Positions 5,934-11,876 of a stretch of 11,876 bases of DNA are shown one piece after another (position 1 is the first letter of the stretch; each line of letters opens with the position of its first letter). Source of the stretch: GWA1-40-21 sp038078215. GTDB lineage: Bacteria; Patescibacteriota; Minisyncoccia; Phycocordibacterales; GWA1-40-21. The DNA is taken from NCBI GenBank assembly GCA_038078215.1, contig JBBUED010000014.1:1-11876 (forward strand), given 5' to 3'. The notes under the pieces are model-generated. The model was given only the letters and a program-made list of their open reading frames with translations, made no database searches and was not told the origin of the DNA. Both the position numbers and the translations under genes were made by a program.

Positions 5934-7056
5934 TCGCTTCCAGCGCCTCTATTCCCGATAGAGTTTCATTCGCCAAGAAATCAAGCATCGCTCCGCCGCC
6001 GGTGGAGATAAAAGAAAATTTATTTTCCAGATTCATTTTGGATACGACAGCCAGAGTATCGCCTCCCCCGATTATTGACTTCGCGCGGCATCTCGCAATC
6101 GTTCGCGCGAGTTCCACAGTCCCCTCTCTGAAGCCTTTTTCATAATCGCCAAGAGGGCCGTTCCAGAGGACAAATTTTGACGAGGCCAATTTTTTCTCCA
6201 ACATTAAAATTGTTTCCGGTCCGTCATCTAAAATTTTATCTTCTTTCAGCACTTGACTCGGCCTTTTTATAAAAACGCCTTGGTTATTTTTTACCACAAC
6301 ATCAACCGGCAAAAGCAGTTTGTCTGAATTCAGTATTTTTTCCAAATTGAATTTTTTGACTGATAAGACTGACAATCCAATTTCATAATTTTTATCTTTG
6401 AAAAAATCATTCGCCAAGGCGCCTCCGACAAATACGAAGTCAGCCAGTTTGAGGAATTTTTCAATGAGCGGCATCTTTGTCTCAAACTTGGCTCCGCCCA
6501 ATATGAATAAAAAAGGATGTTCCGGATTGAACGCGCTGGACAAATTCATAACTTCCTCTTCAAACAAAATTCCGGCATAGCTAGGCAGAAATTTCGGCAC
6601 CCCGATTATGGAAGCGTGATTTCTGTGTGATACTGAAAAAGCATCGTTCACATAAATTTCTCCAAGCGAGGCCAGTTGTCTGGCAAAATGTTCCGAATTT
6701 TTCTCCTCACCCTCGTAAATTCTCAAGTTTTCTAAAAGAATAAAATCGCCTTCGCTCATCCTATCTATCGCGTTTTTAGTTTCTTCGCTGAAATAGTCTT
6801 TAAAAAATGCGACATTGAAAAATTTGGACAAGTATTCATAAACTGGTTTTAAAGATTTTGTTTCCGCGCTTTCTATGTGGCTTATTATTATGGTTTTGGC
6901 GCCGTTACCGCGCAGGAAATTCAGGGTGGACAAAGATTTCTTGATTCGAAAATCATCTCTTAATGTTCCGCCAACGATAGGAATGTTTAGGTCAAGCCGC
7001 AACAACACTTTCCTGCCTCTCAAATTTTCAATATCTTTGATAGTTTTAAAATTCAT
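5923..7056 (-). CDS. pgk: Phosphoglycerate kinase
   Basis: Phosphoglycerate kinase makes ATP from ADP and 1,3-bisphosphoglycerate in cytoplasmic glycolysis. At 377 residues it is slightly shorter than the usual ~390-415. Family motifs run in order: VLLRLDLNIPI (Asp 22, Asn 24), DDFRI (Arg 37), ENLRIYEGEEKN (Arg 112), VNDAFSVSHRNHAS (Arg 145), GGAKFETKM (Lys 190 and 194), LWNGPLGDYE (298-306), IGGGDTLAVV (329-338) and ISTGGGAMLDFL (350-361). The usual SHLGRP substrate loop reads SHIESA (59-64), so one arginine of the 3-phosphoglycerate basic patch is missing. ATG 7056 is 17 nt after the tpiA stop, with no Shine-Dalgarno, implying co-transcription from the tpiA promoter. The last codons lie in the TAGAAC repeat array, making the very C-terminus (EASSS) repeat-derived. 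Confidence 0.97.
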   Translation of the reverse strand: MNFKTIKDIENLRGRKVLLRLDLNIPIVGGTLRDDFRIKKSLSTLNFLRGNGAKTIIISHIESAETKSLKPVYEYLSKFFNVAFFKDYFSEETKNAIDRMSEGDFILLENLRIYEGEEKNSEHFARQLASLGEIYVNDAFSVSHRNHASIIGVPKFLPSYAGILFEEEVMNLSSAFNPEHPFLFILGGAKFETKMPLIEKFLKLADFVFVGGALANDFFKDKNYEIGLSVLSVKKFNLEKILNSDKLLLPVDVVVKNNQGVFIKRPSQVLKEDKILDDGPETILMLEKKLASSKFVLWNGPLGDYEKGFREGTVELARTIARCRAKSIIGGGDTLAVVSKMNLENKFSFISTGGGAMLDFLANETLSGIEALEASSS

Positions 7057-7073
7057 AATTAAATTTTGAAAGC

Positions 7074-7838
7074 CTAGATATTTTCCACTGATTTCAATAT
7101 TTCACTGAAGCTTTCAGGCTTTAGACTTTGATGTCCGACGAGGAGTCCATTCACTCCCCCGTCTTTGATTATGTCGCTGGCATTTTCCCCTCCCACCGAA
7201 CCTCCGTACAAAATCGGCACAGCGACAGCAATTTCGTTCCCATAGATTTCAGACAGAATCTTTTTTATGTAGATTGCCGTTTCGCGAATATCCGCCGGAA
7301 GCATGGCATCCGCGTCCTTCTTGCCTATAGCCCAAATTGGCTCATAAGCGATGATTAAATTCCGCAAAAATCTTTTCTGAACTTTATTCAATGAATTGCG
7401 AATTTCATCCCTCAAAAAAGCCAGATAATTGCCCTGCTCATCGCGGATTTTTTCTCCCACGCAGACGACCGCTTTTAATCCAGTTTTTAAGCAAGCCAGC
7501 GTCTTTTTGCTGACCATTTCGTCGGTTTCGCCAAGAGCTCTTCTCTCGGAATGGCCTAAAATCACATAAGCGCCGCCATAATTTTTAATCATTTCCGGAC
7601 TCACTTCCCCTGTGAAAGAGCCTTCAATTTCCCAAAAAGAATTTTGCGCGCCAAAAAAAAGATTCGCCGACTTCCCGATTTTTTTTTGGATATTATTGAA
7701 ATAAACAAATGGCGGACACACAACCACTTGAGTTTTTTTAAGTTTCGCAACCGTCTTTTTCACTCCATTTAAAATACCCACCGCCTCTTTAGTCGAAAAC
7801 GGATTCATCTTCCAATTCGCGATTATTATTTTTTTCAT
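7074..7838 (-). CDS. tpiA: Triosephosphate isomerase
   Basis: Triosephosphate isomerase interconverts dihydroxyacetone phosphate and glyceraldehyde 3-phosphate. It has 254 residues, normal for the family. The active site is complete: NWKMN with Asn 8 and Lys 10, GHSERR with catalytic His 96, and YEPIWAIG with catalytic Glu 166. Two phosphate-gripping parts deviate. The mobile loop 6, usually WAIGTGKTAT, continues here as KKDADA, and the GLLVGGASL signature reads GLLVGHQSL (231-239). ATG 7838 is supported by the NWKMN distance and by an extended -10 six bases upstream. It is followed after 17 nt by pgk, giving a two-gene glycolytic operon in the order tpiA-pgk. Confidence 0.97.
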   Translation of the reverse strand: MKKIIIANWKMNPFSTKEAVGILNGVKKTVAKLKKTQVVVCPPFVYFNNIQKKIGKSANLFFGAQNSFWEIEGSFTGEVSPEMIKNYGGAYVILGHSERRALGETDEMVSKKTLACLKTGLKAVVCVGEKIRDEQGNYLAFLRDEIRNSLNKVQKRFLRNLIIAYEPIWAIGKKDADAMLPADIRETAIYIKKILSEIYGNEIAVAVPILYGGSVGGENASDIIKDGGVNGLLVGHQSLKPESFSEILKSVENI

Positions 7839-7844
7839 CGCCTA

Positions 7845-7853
7845 ATTATAACA
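7845..7853 (-). promoter_or_regulatory. Extended -10 promoter of tpiA-pgk, leaderless geometry
   Basis: The minus strand reads TGTTATAAT, a complete extended -10, ending 6 nt before the tpiA ATG. No good -35 is visible. Between this box and the pilin stop at 7888 there is no terminator hairpin, so some read-through from the pilin operon is possible. Confidence 0.65.
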
Positions 7854-7887
7854 GATTTACGGACACGAATTATCTTTCAATGAAAAA

Positions 7888-9195
7888 CTACTCCGTCTCT
7901 TTCCAGTTATCTATGGAGTAGCCGCCTGACGGGCCGGAAGTAAAAAGCAAATTGGCCAAGCCTGATTTGTAAATCACTTGGGCGGAGTTGCTTAATCTTA
8001 TTTTATAAGCCGAGACTTCTCTTAAACTGATATTGTTTTTGAGATGAACTTCTCCGTGTCCGGCGTAGACCAACACTTCGCCCGACATACTGTTTTCCGC
8101 CGTTAGGGCTTTTTCCGAACCGCCGCCTTGAGCGCTGTTATTTTGGGAAATAAATAAAATATAAGAACCCTCCGTGCCGGAATTTTGGAATTCGGTGCTG
8201 TTGGCCAGCTCTATTTTACTGCTGGTTGTTCTGTCAGCGGGATTATCGGCAATCACCGCTACGCTGTTCGCGCCAAGCGAGGAGGCTAGTTTTATCGTCG
8301 GAGAATTATCTATTTCTATGTTTCCATTCACCCAGACCGGACCGGCGATTATTACCGTCGGACTGCCGGAAATTTCCAAATTACAGTTTATTTTTACCGG
8401 CCCGATGGTGGCGTTGGAATTTATTCTGTAAGGGCAAGGCGAACTTATGACGGAAACAGCAGCGGCGGTTTTCCAATCCTCTATCATTGCATCAGTTATT
8501 GGCAGACTGCTTGCCTCTTGATCGGGACTGTTCGGGTACTCAACCCCGCCCACCGTTGTGTTGGAAATAGTCGTATAGTAAGCGTCTTTATCAATGTCGG
8601 AATTGGAAATGGAGTGGGCGTAAACTGTACCAGTAGTGTGAGAGCCGTTTACCGATCCTGACGATCCGGTCGAAATGACATCGCCCTTCACTATGTTTAA
8701 ATTCTGACCGACAACCGGTCCGTTGGAAAAAATATTTCCTATCACTTGCGAACTGTTTTCCATTACAATTCCACCTTCGCCGACCTGAACCCCGTAATGG
8801 AAAGACACGCCGTCTCCAGTAATCAATATTGTCTTAATTCTTCTTATAAGATTGGAGGCATTGCCGGTTGTTGTCACTTCTTTGACACCGGCATTGTCAA
8901 CTACGGCTGATGAAGCGGTGTAGCCGTCTAAAGTCAAATTTTCCGCGCTATCGTAATCTTTTGATTTGATAATTCTATAAGAAACATCCTCCACTCCAGC
9001 CTCCGAAACAAAATAAGAAGCTTTGCTCTTGATGAGATTCTGCGCCGCTTTCCTGTCGGTGATGACGGGACCGCTTGAGCCGATGACTATAATTACAGAA
9101 ATAATGAGGAAGAAAAGAACGGCGATTAAAAGAGCAGCTCCTTTTTGGGGTTTTAAATTTTTTCGGCGGGCGATTTTGTTAATTTTGTTTTTCAT
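7888..9195 (-). CDS. PilX/GspK-like minor pilin with large extracellular region
   Basis: From ATG 9195 this is 435 residues. A basic N-terminus (KIARRKNLKPQKG) leads to GAALLIAVLFFLIISVIIVI, one membrane helix (about 19-41), then SYFVSEAGVEDVSYR, the arrangement of PilX-type pilus assembly proteins. The remaining ~350 residues are rich in Ser, Gly, Asn and Val, with many short strand-like segments (IGNIFSNGPVVG, VWVNGNIEIDNSPTI), suggesting a beta-helix or stacked-strand exterior domain. Two cysteines about 17 residues apart (near 254 and 271) could form a disulphide. The C-terminus ends with GPSGGYSIDNWKETE. It is the third gene of a pilin operon. A TTG at 9210, overlapping the upstream stop and preceded by GAGG at good spacing, is an alternative start adding five residues. 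It probably caps a pilus or pseudopilus tip; adhesion is inferred. Confidence 0.78.
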   Translation of the reverse strand: MKNKINKIARRKNLKPQKGAALLIAVLFFLIISVIIVIGSSGPVITDRKAAQNLIKSKASYFVSEAGVEDVSYRIIKSKDYDSAENLTLDGYTASSAVVDNAGVKEVTTTGNASNLIRRIKTILITGDGVSFHYGVQVGEGGIVMENSSQVIGNIFSNGPVVGQNLNIVKGDVISTGSSGSVNGSHTTGTVYAHSISNSDIDKDAYYTTISNTTVGGVEYPNSPDQEASSLPITDAMIEDWKTAAAVSVISSPCPYRINSNATIGPVKINCNLEISGSPTVIIAGPVWVNGNIEIDNSPTIKLASSLGANSVAVIADNPADRTTSSKIELANSTEFQNSGTEGSYILFISQNNSAQGGGSEKALTAENSMSGEVLVYAGHGEVHLKNNISLREVSAYKIRLSNSAQVIYKSGLANLLFTSGPSGGYSIDNWKETE

Positions 9196-9206
9196 TTTTT
9201 TAATAA

Positions 9207-9725
9207 TCAATAACCGCCTCGGAGCAGTATAGTATTGTAAAAATTGCCGCTTTTTGAAATTCCTCCACGCGTCGCGTTTAGTCCAAGCTCGGCCTTCACC
9301 GCGCTTGATTTAGGATTTGAAAGCGAACGGACGACGAAATTCGTCACCTCGGTACTGCTTGAAGTAAGCGCTCCCATAGCCACCCCTCCCTCTTTAATTT
9401 TGAGTGCGCCGTTTTCCACATAAAATTCCACGGTAGTGTCCGCGCCACCCGAGTCTTTAGTCAGAAGAGTAAGACGTCCAGGATTTACGCCAAGAGAACT
9501 TTGCGCCGCGTTAATACCGCGCGCCGCCCTGATTTCCCTCGTCATTCTTTCCAAGAGAGAGGCCGCGGAGGAGTTAAGGTCTCTAGCCACTCTGAATTCG
9601 GCAAAAGACCTTATCGTTGAAAAGGTGGCGTTAATCGTCACGATAGTCAAAACGCTTAAGATTGCGGCGTATATGATCATTTCTATAAGCGAAAATCCTT
9701 TTTTAAAATATTTTTGTTTTGCCAT
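9207..9725 (-). CDS. Type IV prepilin-like protein, PilW/GspJ-type
   Basis: This 172-residue protein has a class III prepilin signal: KKG (8-10) before FSLIEMIIYAAILSV, with Phe 11 at +1 and Glu 15 at +5, as PilD-type peptidases require. The hydrophobic helix runs to about 35. After it comes RDLNSSAASLLERMTREIRAARG, resembling the start of the PilW/PulJ globular domain, and a beta-rich end. ATG 9725 is chosen because it gives the normal short leader; the longer in-frame reading runs back through the upstream pilin gene. It starts 4 nt after the upstream stop, so translation is likely coupled. With its neighbours it would form the minor pilin tip complex in the membrane or periplasm-equivalent space. 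No prepilin peptidase or assembly ATPase is in the window. Confidence 0.85.
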   Translation of the reverse strand: MAKQKYFKKGFSLIEMIIYAAILSVLTIVTINATFSTIRSFAEFRVARDLNSSAASLLERMTREIRAARGINAAQSSLGVNPGRLTLLTKDSGGADTTVEFYVENGALKIKEGGVAMGALTSSSTEVTNFVVRSLSNPKSSAVKAELGLNATRGGISKSGNFYNTILLRGGY

Positions 9726-9729
9726 TTTC

Positions 9730-10224
9730 TCAAAAGATATTAGTGATGTAAGTTGAAATAGATTTGGTCGTAGTGCCGTTTCTGCCGAGCCACGAGACCG
9801 AAACAGTCGCTTTTTTGGTGTCTGGGTCGTCTGTTCCGCCGGAGGAAACGATATCGTCGTTAACATCGCGGGGCACATTATCTATAGTCAATTTTCTTTC
9901 AAAAACTCCGTCAACAAAAACATTGGCAGAAGTTGTCGCCCATTTTGTTCCGTCAAACTGGAAAAAATAAGAAGTTCCAGCGGTTAGCCCCGAAATATTA
10001 ACCCAGCTTGTATCGCGGAAGAATTTCACGGCCTCTATCCCCTCTTCCAAAAGAAAGCTTGCCTGAACCGTCTTTCCGCTATCTTGGCTTAATTGCAAAG
10101 ATTTTTGAAAGTAGGTTGATATGGCGATAAGAGAAACCGTCAAAATTGTTGACCCGATGATGATTTCAACAAGGCCGAATCCTTTTGAAAAAGGCTTTTT
10201 TGAAATTTTTTGTGAAGATCTCAT
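9730..10224 (-). CDS. Type IV prepilin-like protein, PilV/GspI-type
   Basis: This 164-residue protein has a short basic leader (KISKKPFSKG) cleaved before FGLVEIIIGSTILTVSLIAI, with Phe 16 at +1 and Glu 20 at +5. The long N-terminal helix continues to QLSQDSGKTVQASFLLEEGIEAVKFFRD, typical of PilV/GspI-like minor pilins, and is followed by a beta-rich region (FVDGVFERKLTIDNV, KATVSVSWLG). It is the first gene of the three-pilin operon. The intergenic region to the divergent xerC/D gene contains a minus-strand TATAAT that would leave a leader of about 20 nt without a Shine-Dalgarno. The role as a structural or priming pilin is known for the family; the particular machine is unknown. Confidence 0.85.
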   Translation of the reverse strand: MRSSQKISKKPFSKGFGLVEIIIGSTILTVSLIAISTYFQKSLQLSQDSGKTVQASFLLEEGIEAVKFFRDTSWVNISGLTAGTSYFFQFDGTKWATTSANVFVDGVFERKLTIDNVPRDVNDDIVSSGGTDDPDTKKATVSVSWLGRNGTTTKSISTYITNIF

Positions 10225-10251
10225 TTAAAGAAGAAAAATTTAATTAAAATT

Positions 10252-10281
10252 ATTATATCAGCAATATAGTATAATTAACAA
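10252..10281 (-). promoter_or_regulatory. Likely promoter of the pilin operon
   Basis: TATAAT on the minus strand at 10252-10257 has a TTGTTA -35-like hexamer (10276-10281) 18 nt upstream. It overlaps the -10 region of the divergent xerC/D promoter, so the two may compete. Confidence 0.45.
10270..10275 (+). promoter_or_regulatory. -10 box of the tyrosine recombinase gene
   Basis: TATAAT lies 13 nt before ATG 10289, predicting a leader of only about 7 nt. No clear -35 is visible. Confidence 0.5.
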
Positions 10282-10288
10282 ACATCCT

Positions 10289-11236
10289 ATGACCCTAGAA
10301 CAATTAAAAAGACAATATTTGGAGCATTTGGAAATTGAGAAAGGCAGGAGTCTTAAAACTATCGCGAATTACGACCGTTATTTGACTCGATTTTTCACTT
10401 TTTCAAAACTCAATGACCCGAAAGACATTACCGATGATATCTTAAGAGAATACCGCTTATGGCTCAATCGCCAATTCTCGCGAGAGATAATTGACGGTCG
10501 CAAGGAAAATTTGAAGAAAAATACCCAGAACTATCACTTGATTGCCCTTCGTTCTTTTCTTAAATATATTATACGGCGAGGCATTAAGACTTTGCCGCCG
10601 GAGCGGATTGAACTGGCGAAAATCGGAGAAAGGTCGCTTGACTTAATAACGCCGGAAGAACTTAGCCGATTAATTAACGCCCCAGATACAAGCCATCTAA
10701 AAGGATTAAGAGACCGCGCAATTTTAGAATTATTTTTTTCCACAGGTCTTCGAGTCTCCGAACTCTGTTCCCTTCCAAGAGATATAAGCTTGAAAACGGA
10801 TGAATTTTCCATCCGAGGGAAAGGCGAAAAAATCAGAGTTGTTTTTATTTCCGACGACGCTAAAACCGCCATAAAAAATTACTTAGACAAAAGAAAAGAT
10901 ATGGACGACGCCCTTTTTGTTAGCATTTCTCCCTACAACCCCTCCTCATCGGCGGGCGGGCTACAACCTAAAACCCATAACCTAAGACTGACCCCTCGGT
11001 CAATAGAAAGAATCGTCAAATATTACGCCATCAAAGCCGGAATTTCCAAAAAAGTCACCCCCCACGTCATCCGCCACTGCTTTGCCACCGACCTGCTCTC
11101 CAACGGCGCCGACCTCCGCTCCGTCCAAGCCCTCCTCGGCCACTCCAACATCACCACTACCCAAATCTACACCCATGTGACAGATAAGCAGTTAAGGGAT
11201 GTTCACAAAAATTTTCACGGCAAAGGGAGGAAATAA
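10289..11236 (+). CDS. Tyrosine recombinase, XerC/XerD-like
   Basis: Xer recombinases resolve chromosome dimers at dif sites; single-Xer systems are common in reduced genomes. The protein has 315 residues, slightly over the usual ~300. The N-terminal SAM-like DNA-binding domain spans about 1-105 (YLEHLEIEKGRSLKTIANY, then NTQNYHLIALRSFLKYI). The catalytic domain has all expected residues: Arg 155 in TGLRVSEL, Lys 178 in RGKGEKIR, His 259 and Arg 262 in HVIRHCFATDLL, His 285 in LLGHSNITTTQ and the nucleophile Tyr 294 in IYTH. An extra loop of roughly 20 residues (213-235, rich in Ser, Pro and Gly) precedes the last catalytic block. Codons 256-296 show a striking C-ending bias absent from the rest. 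No integration-module genes are adjacent, so a housekeeping Xer is more likely than a phage integrase. No dif-like site was found. Confidence 0.93.
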   Translation: MTLEQLKRQYLEHLEIEKGRSLKTIANYDRYLTRFFTFSKLNDPKDITDDILREYRLWLNRQFSREIIDGRKENLKKNTQNYHLIALRSFLKYIIRRGIKTLPPERIELAKIGERSLDLITPEELSRLINAPDTSHLKGLRDRAILELFFSTGLRVSELCSLPRDISLKTDEFSIRGKGEKIRVVFISDDAKTAIKNYLDKRKDMDDALFVSISPYNPSSSAGGLQPKTHNLRLTPRSIERIVKYYAIKAGISKKVTPHVIRHCFATDLLSNGADLRSVQALLGHSNITTTQIYTHVTDKQLRDVHKNFHGKGRK

Positions 11237-11237
11237 A

Positions 11238-11267
11238 AAAGCCAAACAGTTCTGTCTGTTTGGCTTT
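11238..11267. terminator. Bidirectional terminator between recombinase and small unknown gene
   Basis: A perfect 12-bp stem (AAAGCCAAACAG at 11238-11249 with 11256-11267) has a 6-nt loop. On the minus strand it is followed by TTTATTT, completing a strong terminator for the gene at 11306-11716. On the plus strand the stem ends in TTT, two bases after the recombinase stop. Confidence 0.88.
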
Positions 11268-11278
11268 GTAAACCATTT

Positions 11279-11307
11279 GGGAATTCTGTTGCCGAGATTC
11301 CCTTTTT
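11279..11307 (+). terminator. Possible second terminator for the recombinase gene
   Basis: GGGAAT (11279-11284) pairs with ATTCCC (11297-11302) around a 12-nt loop and is followed by TTTTT. It is weaker than the hairpin just upstream and may only back it up. Confidence 0.4.
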
Positions 11308-11716
11308 ATCTCGTACCACCGAACCAACTCCCAGGTGGAACTTGTTTGTATAATTTCTTGTAAAAACATCTATATCCTTGGTTTTTACAAGAAAAAGCTA
11401 CCGAATTTTCGTCGTTGACAGCCACTACCGTTCTGTCTTGCAGGCAAGGATGCTTCTCTAATAAAGCCAATAATTCTTTTGTGTATATTGGCCTCATTTT
11501 CATTTCATCAAAAAATTTTTTAATTTTTGATGTTTCTATTATTTCTTTGGTTTGAAACAATAGAATTTCCCTATTTCTTTTCCCTGTAATCCCAACAGGA
11601 AAAAAGTCACAACGGGAGGGACTGTAGTTTTGTCTACCACCATCGTACATCCGCAACATCACATCTTCAACCTTGTCGTCGTAATTTACGACGACAAGGT
11701 ATGTTTCCTTTTCCAT
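11306..11716 (-). CDS. Unknown small protein, 136 residues
   Basis: I do not recognise a family. From ATG 11716 the protein starts MEKETYLVVVNYDDKVEDVM, a predicted beta-strand and acidic helix. It continues with a mixed soluble region (GITGKRNREILLFQT, then a helical EIIETSKIKKFFDEMKM and TKELLALLEKH). Near the end are three cysteines (CLQD, SCKNQGYRC), and it closes with SWFGGTR. No signal peptide or membrane helix is visible, so it is probably cytoplasmic. The ATG is preferred over an in-frame TTG five codons upstream because GGGGGG stands 7-8 nt before the ATG. A promoter about 70-95 nt upstream and a terminator on its 3' side make it a single-gene unit. Codons 6-16 coincide with a long palindrome. 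Confidence 0.6.
   Translation of the reverse strand: MEKETYLVVVNYDDKVEDVMLRMYDGGRQNYSPSRCDFFPVGITGKRNREILLFQTKEIIETSKIKKFFDEMKMRPIYTKELLALLEKHPCLQDRTVVAVNDENSVAFSCKNQGYRCFYKKLYKQVPPGSWFGGTR
11670..11700. repeat. 31-nt perfect palindrome in the 5' coding end
   Basis: Arms of 15 bp (11670-11684 and 11686-11700) match perfectly around a single T. On the minus strand this begins 16 nt into the 11306-11716 gene and encodes the LVVVNYDDK region. The transcript could fold into a stable hairpin next to the ribosome site. Confidence 0.85.
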
Positions 11717-11782
11717 CTTTCTGCCCCCCAAAAAAGTTTTTCAGATTCCCAAATAAATTAATTTTTTCAAGGTACTAACAAA

Positions 11783-11810
11783 ATAATACACCTTTTATTC
11801 ATTTTGTCAA
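11783..11810 (-). promoter_or_regulatory. Promoter of the small unknown gene
   Basis: The minus strand has a perfect TTGACA (11805-11810), a 16-nt spacer and TATTAT (11783-11788). The start would be near 11776, giving a leader of about 60 nt. This is one of only two consensus -35 boxes noticed in the window. Confidence 0.75.
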
Positions 11811-11876
11811 GCATTTTTGGCAATGTCCACACACATATGGCGGTTTTTGCCCCGAAGCGTTAGCTTGGGAGAATGT
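11799..11876 (-). CDS. Possible C-terminal tail of a cysteine-rich protein (partial)
   Basis: An open frame enters from the right edge and ends at TGA 11799-11801, giving 25 residues that finish with PPYVCGHCQKCLTK. The CxxCxxC spacing could bind zinc or be part of an Fe-S or zinc-ribbon tail. The stretch is more GC-rich than the adjoining intergenic DNA, consistent with coding. It overlaps the -35 box of the next gene. With only 25 codons visible this remains tentative, and a second frame also stays open to about 11808. Confidence 0.3.
   Translation of the reverse strand, partial: TFSQANASGQKPPYVCGHCQKCLTK

Noticed and set aside
9726..9878. Upstream extension of the PilW/J-like frame by 51 residues
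   Set aside because: The extension is antigenic-looking noise from another frame of the upstream pilin gene and would place the prepilin signal deep inside the protein.
10289..11236. Phage or integrative-element integrase
   Set aside because: No att-like direct repeats, excisionase or phage genes are adjacent; length and motifs fit a housekeeping Xer protein.

Overview
This window looks like part of a chromosome from a candidate-phyla-radiation (Patescibacteria), probably Parcubacteria-like, bacterium. The evidence is AT-rich DNA, small compact genes, sparse Shine-Dalgarno sites, promoters placed almost on top of start codons, divergent versions of core enzymes, and a set of type IV minor pilins. 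TGA is used as a stop by several clearly ended genes (trmB-like, HIT, pgk, two pilins), so the UGA=Gly code of Gracilibacteria/Absconditabacteria is unlikely. The assignment is inferred from gene content; no rRNA or tRNA is present to anchor it.

Layout. Bases 1-1324 (minus): RecJ exonuclease, C-terminus cut by the window edge. 1427-2167 (minus): unknown protein with a palindrome-rich GC island inside its frame, ended by a strong terminator. 2364-3206 (plus): TrmB-like regulator with a consensus promoter and a perfect operator-like inverted repeat. 3173-4258 (minus): membrane-anchored CapA-type metallophosphatase, overlapping the regulator tail to tail. 4308-4703 (plus): HIT hydrolase. 4796-5773 (minus): divergent M19 dipeptidase-like protein with its own promoter, palindrome and perfect Shine-Dalgarno. 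5923-7838 (minus): tpiA then pgk, two consecutive lower-glycolysis enzymes. 7888-10224 (minus): three minor pilins in the order PilV/I-like, PilW/J-like, PilX/K-like. 10289-11236 (plus): XerC/D tyrosine recombinase. 11306-11716 (minus): unknown small protein whose 5' coding end holds a 31-nt near-perfect palindrome. 11799-11876 (minus): a possible cysteine-rich C-terminal tail of another gene.

How the parts fit. The tpiA-pgk pair is a housekeeping glycolysis operon. The pilin trio resembles the tip-complex minor pilins of type IV pili or type II secretion, with the large PilX-like member carrying an extracellular region of short beta-strand-like stretches. RecJ, HIT and XerC/D are housekeeping proteins. 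The accessory-looking parts are the two unknown genes, the regulator with its operator and the dipeptidase-like cassette. Each has its own promoter, terminator, better ribosome site or unusual repeats.

The observations I rate highest are: a self-regulating TrmB-like gene; a metal-ligand-depleted M19 protein in a palindrome-controlled unit flanked by TAGAAC repeats; recurrent TATAAT-6/7 nt-ATG (leaderless) starts; an abrupt codon-usage switch inside the catalytic end of xerC/D; and the long palindrome in codons 6-16 of the 11.7 kb gene. I did not find a CRISPR array, an insertion sequence, or a recognised defence system.
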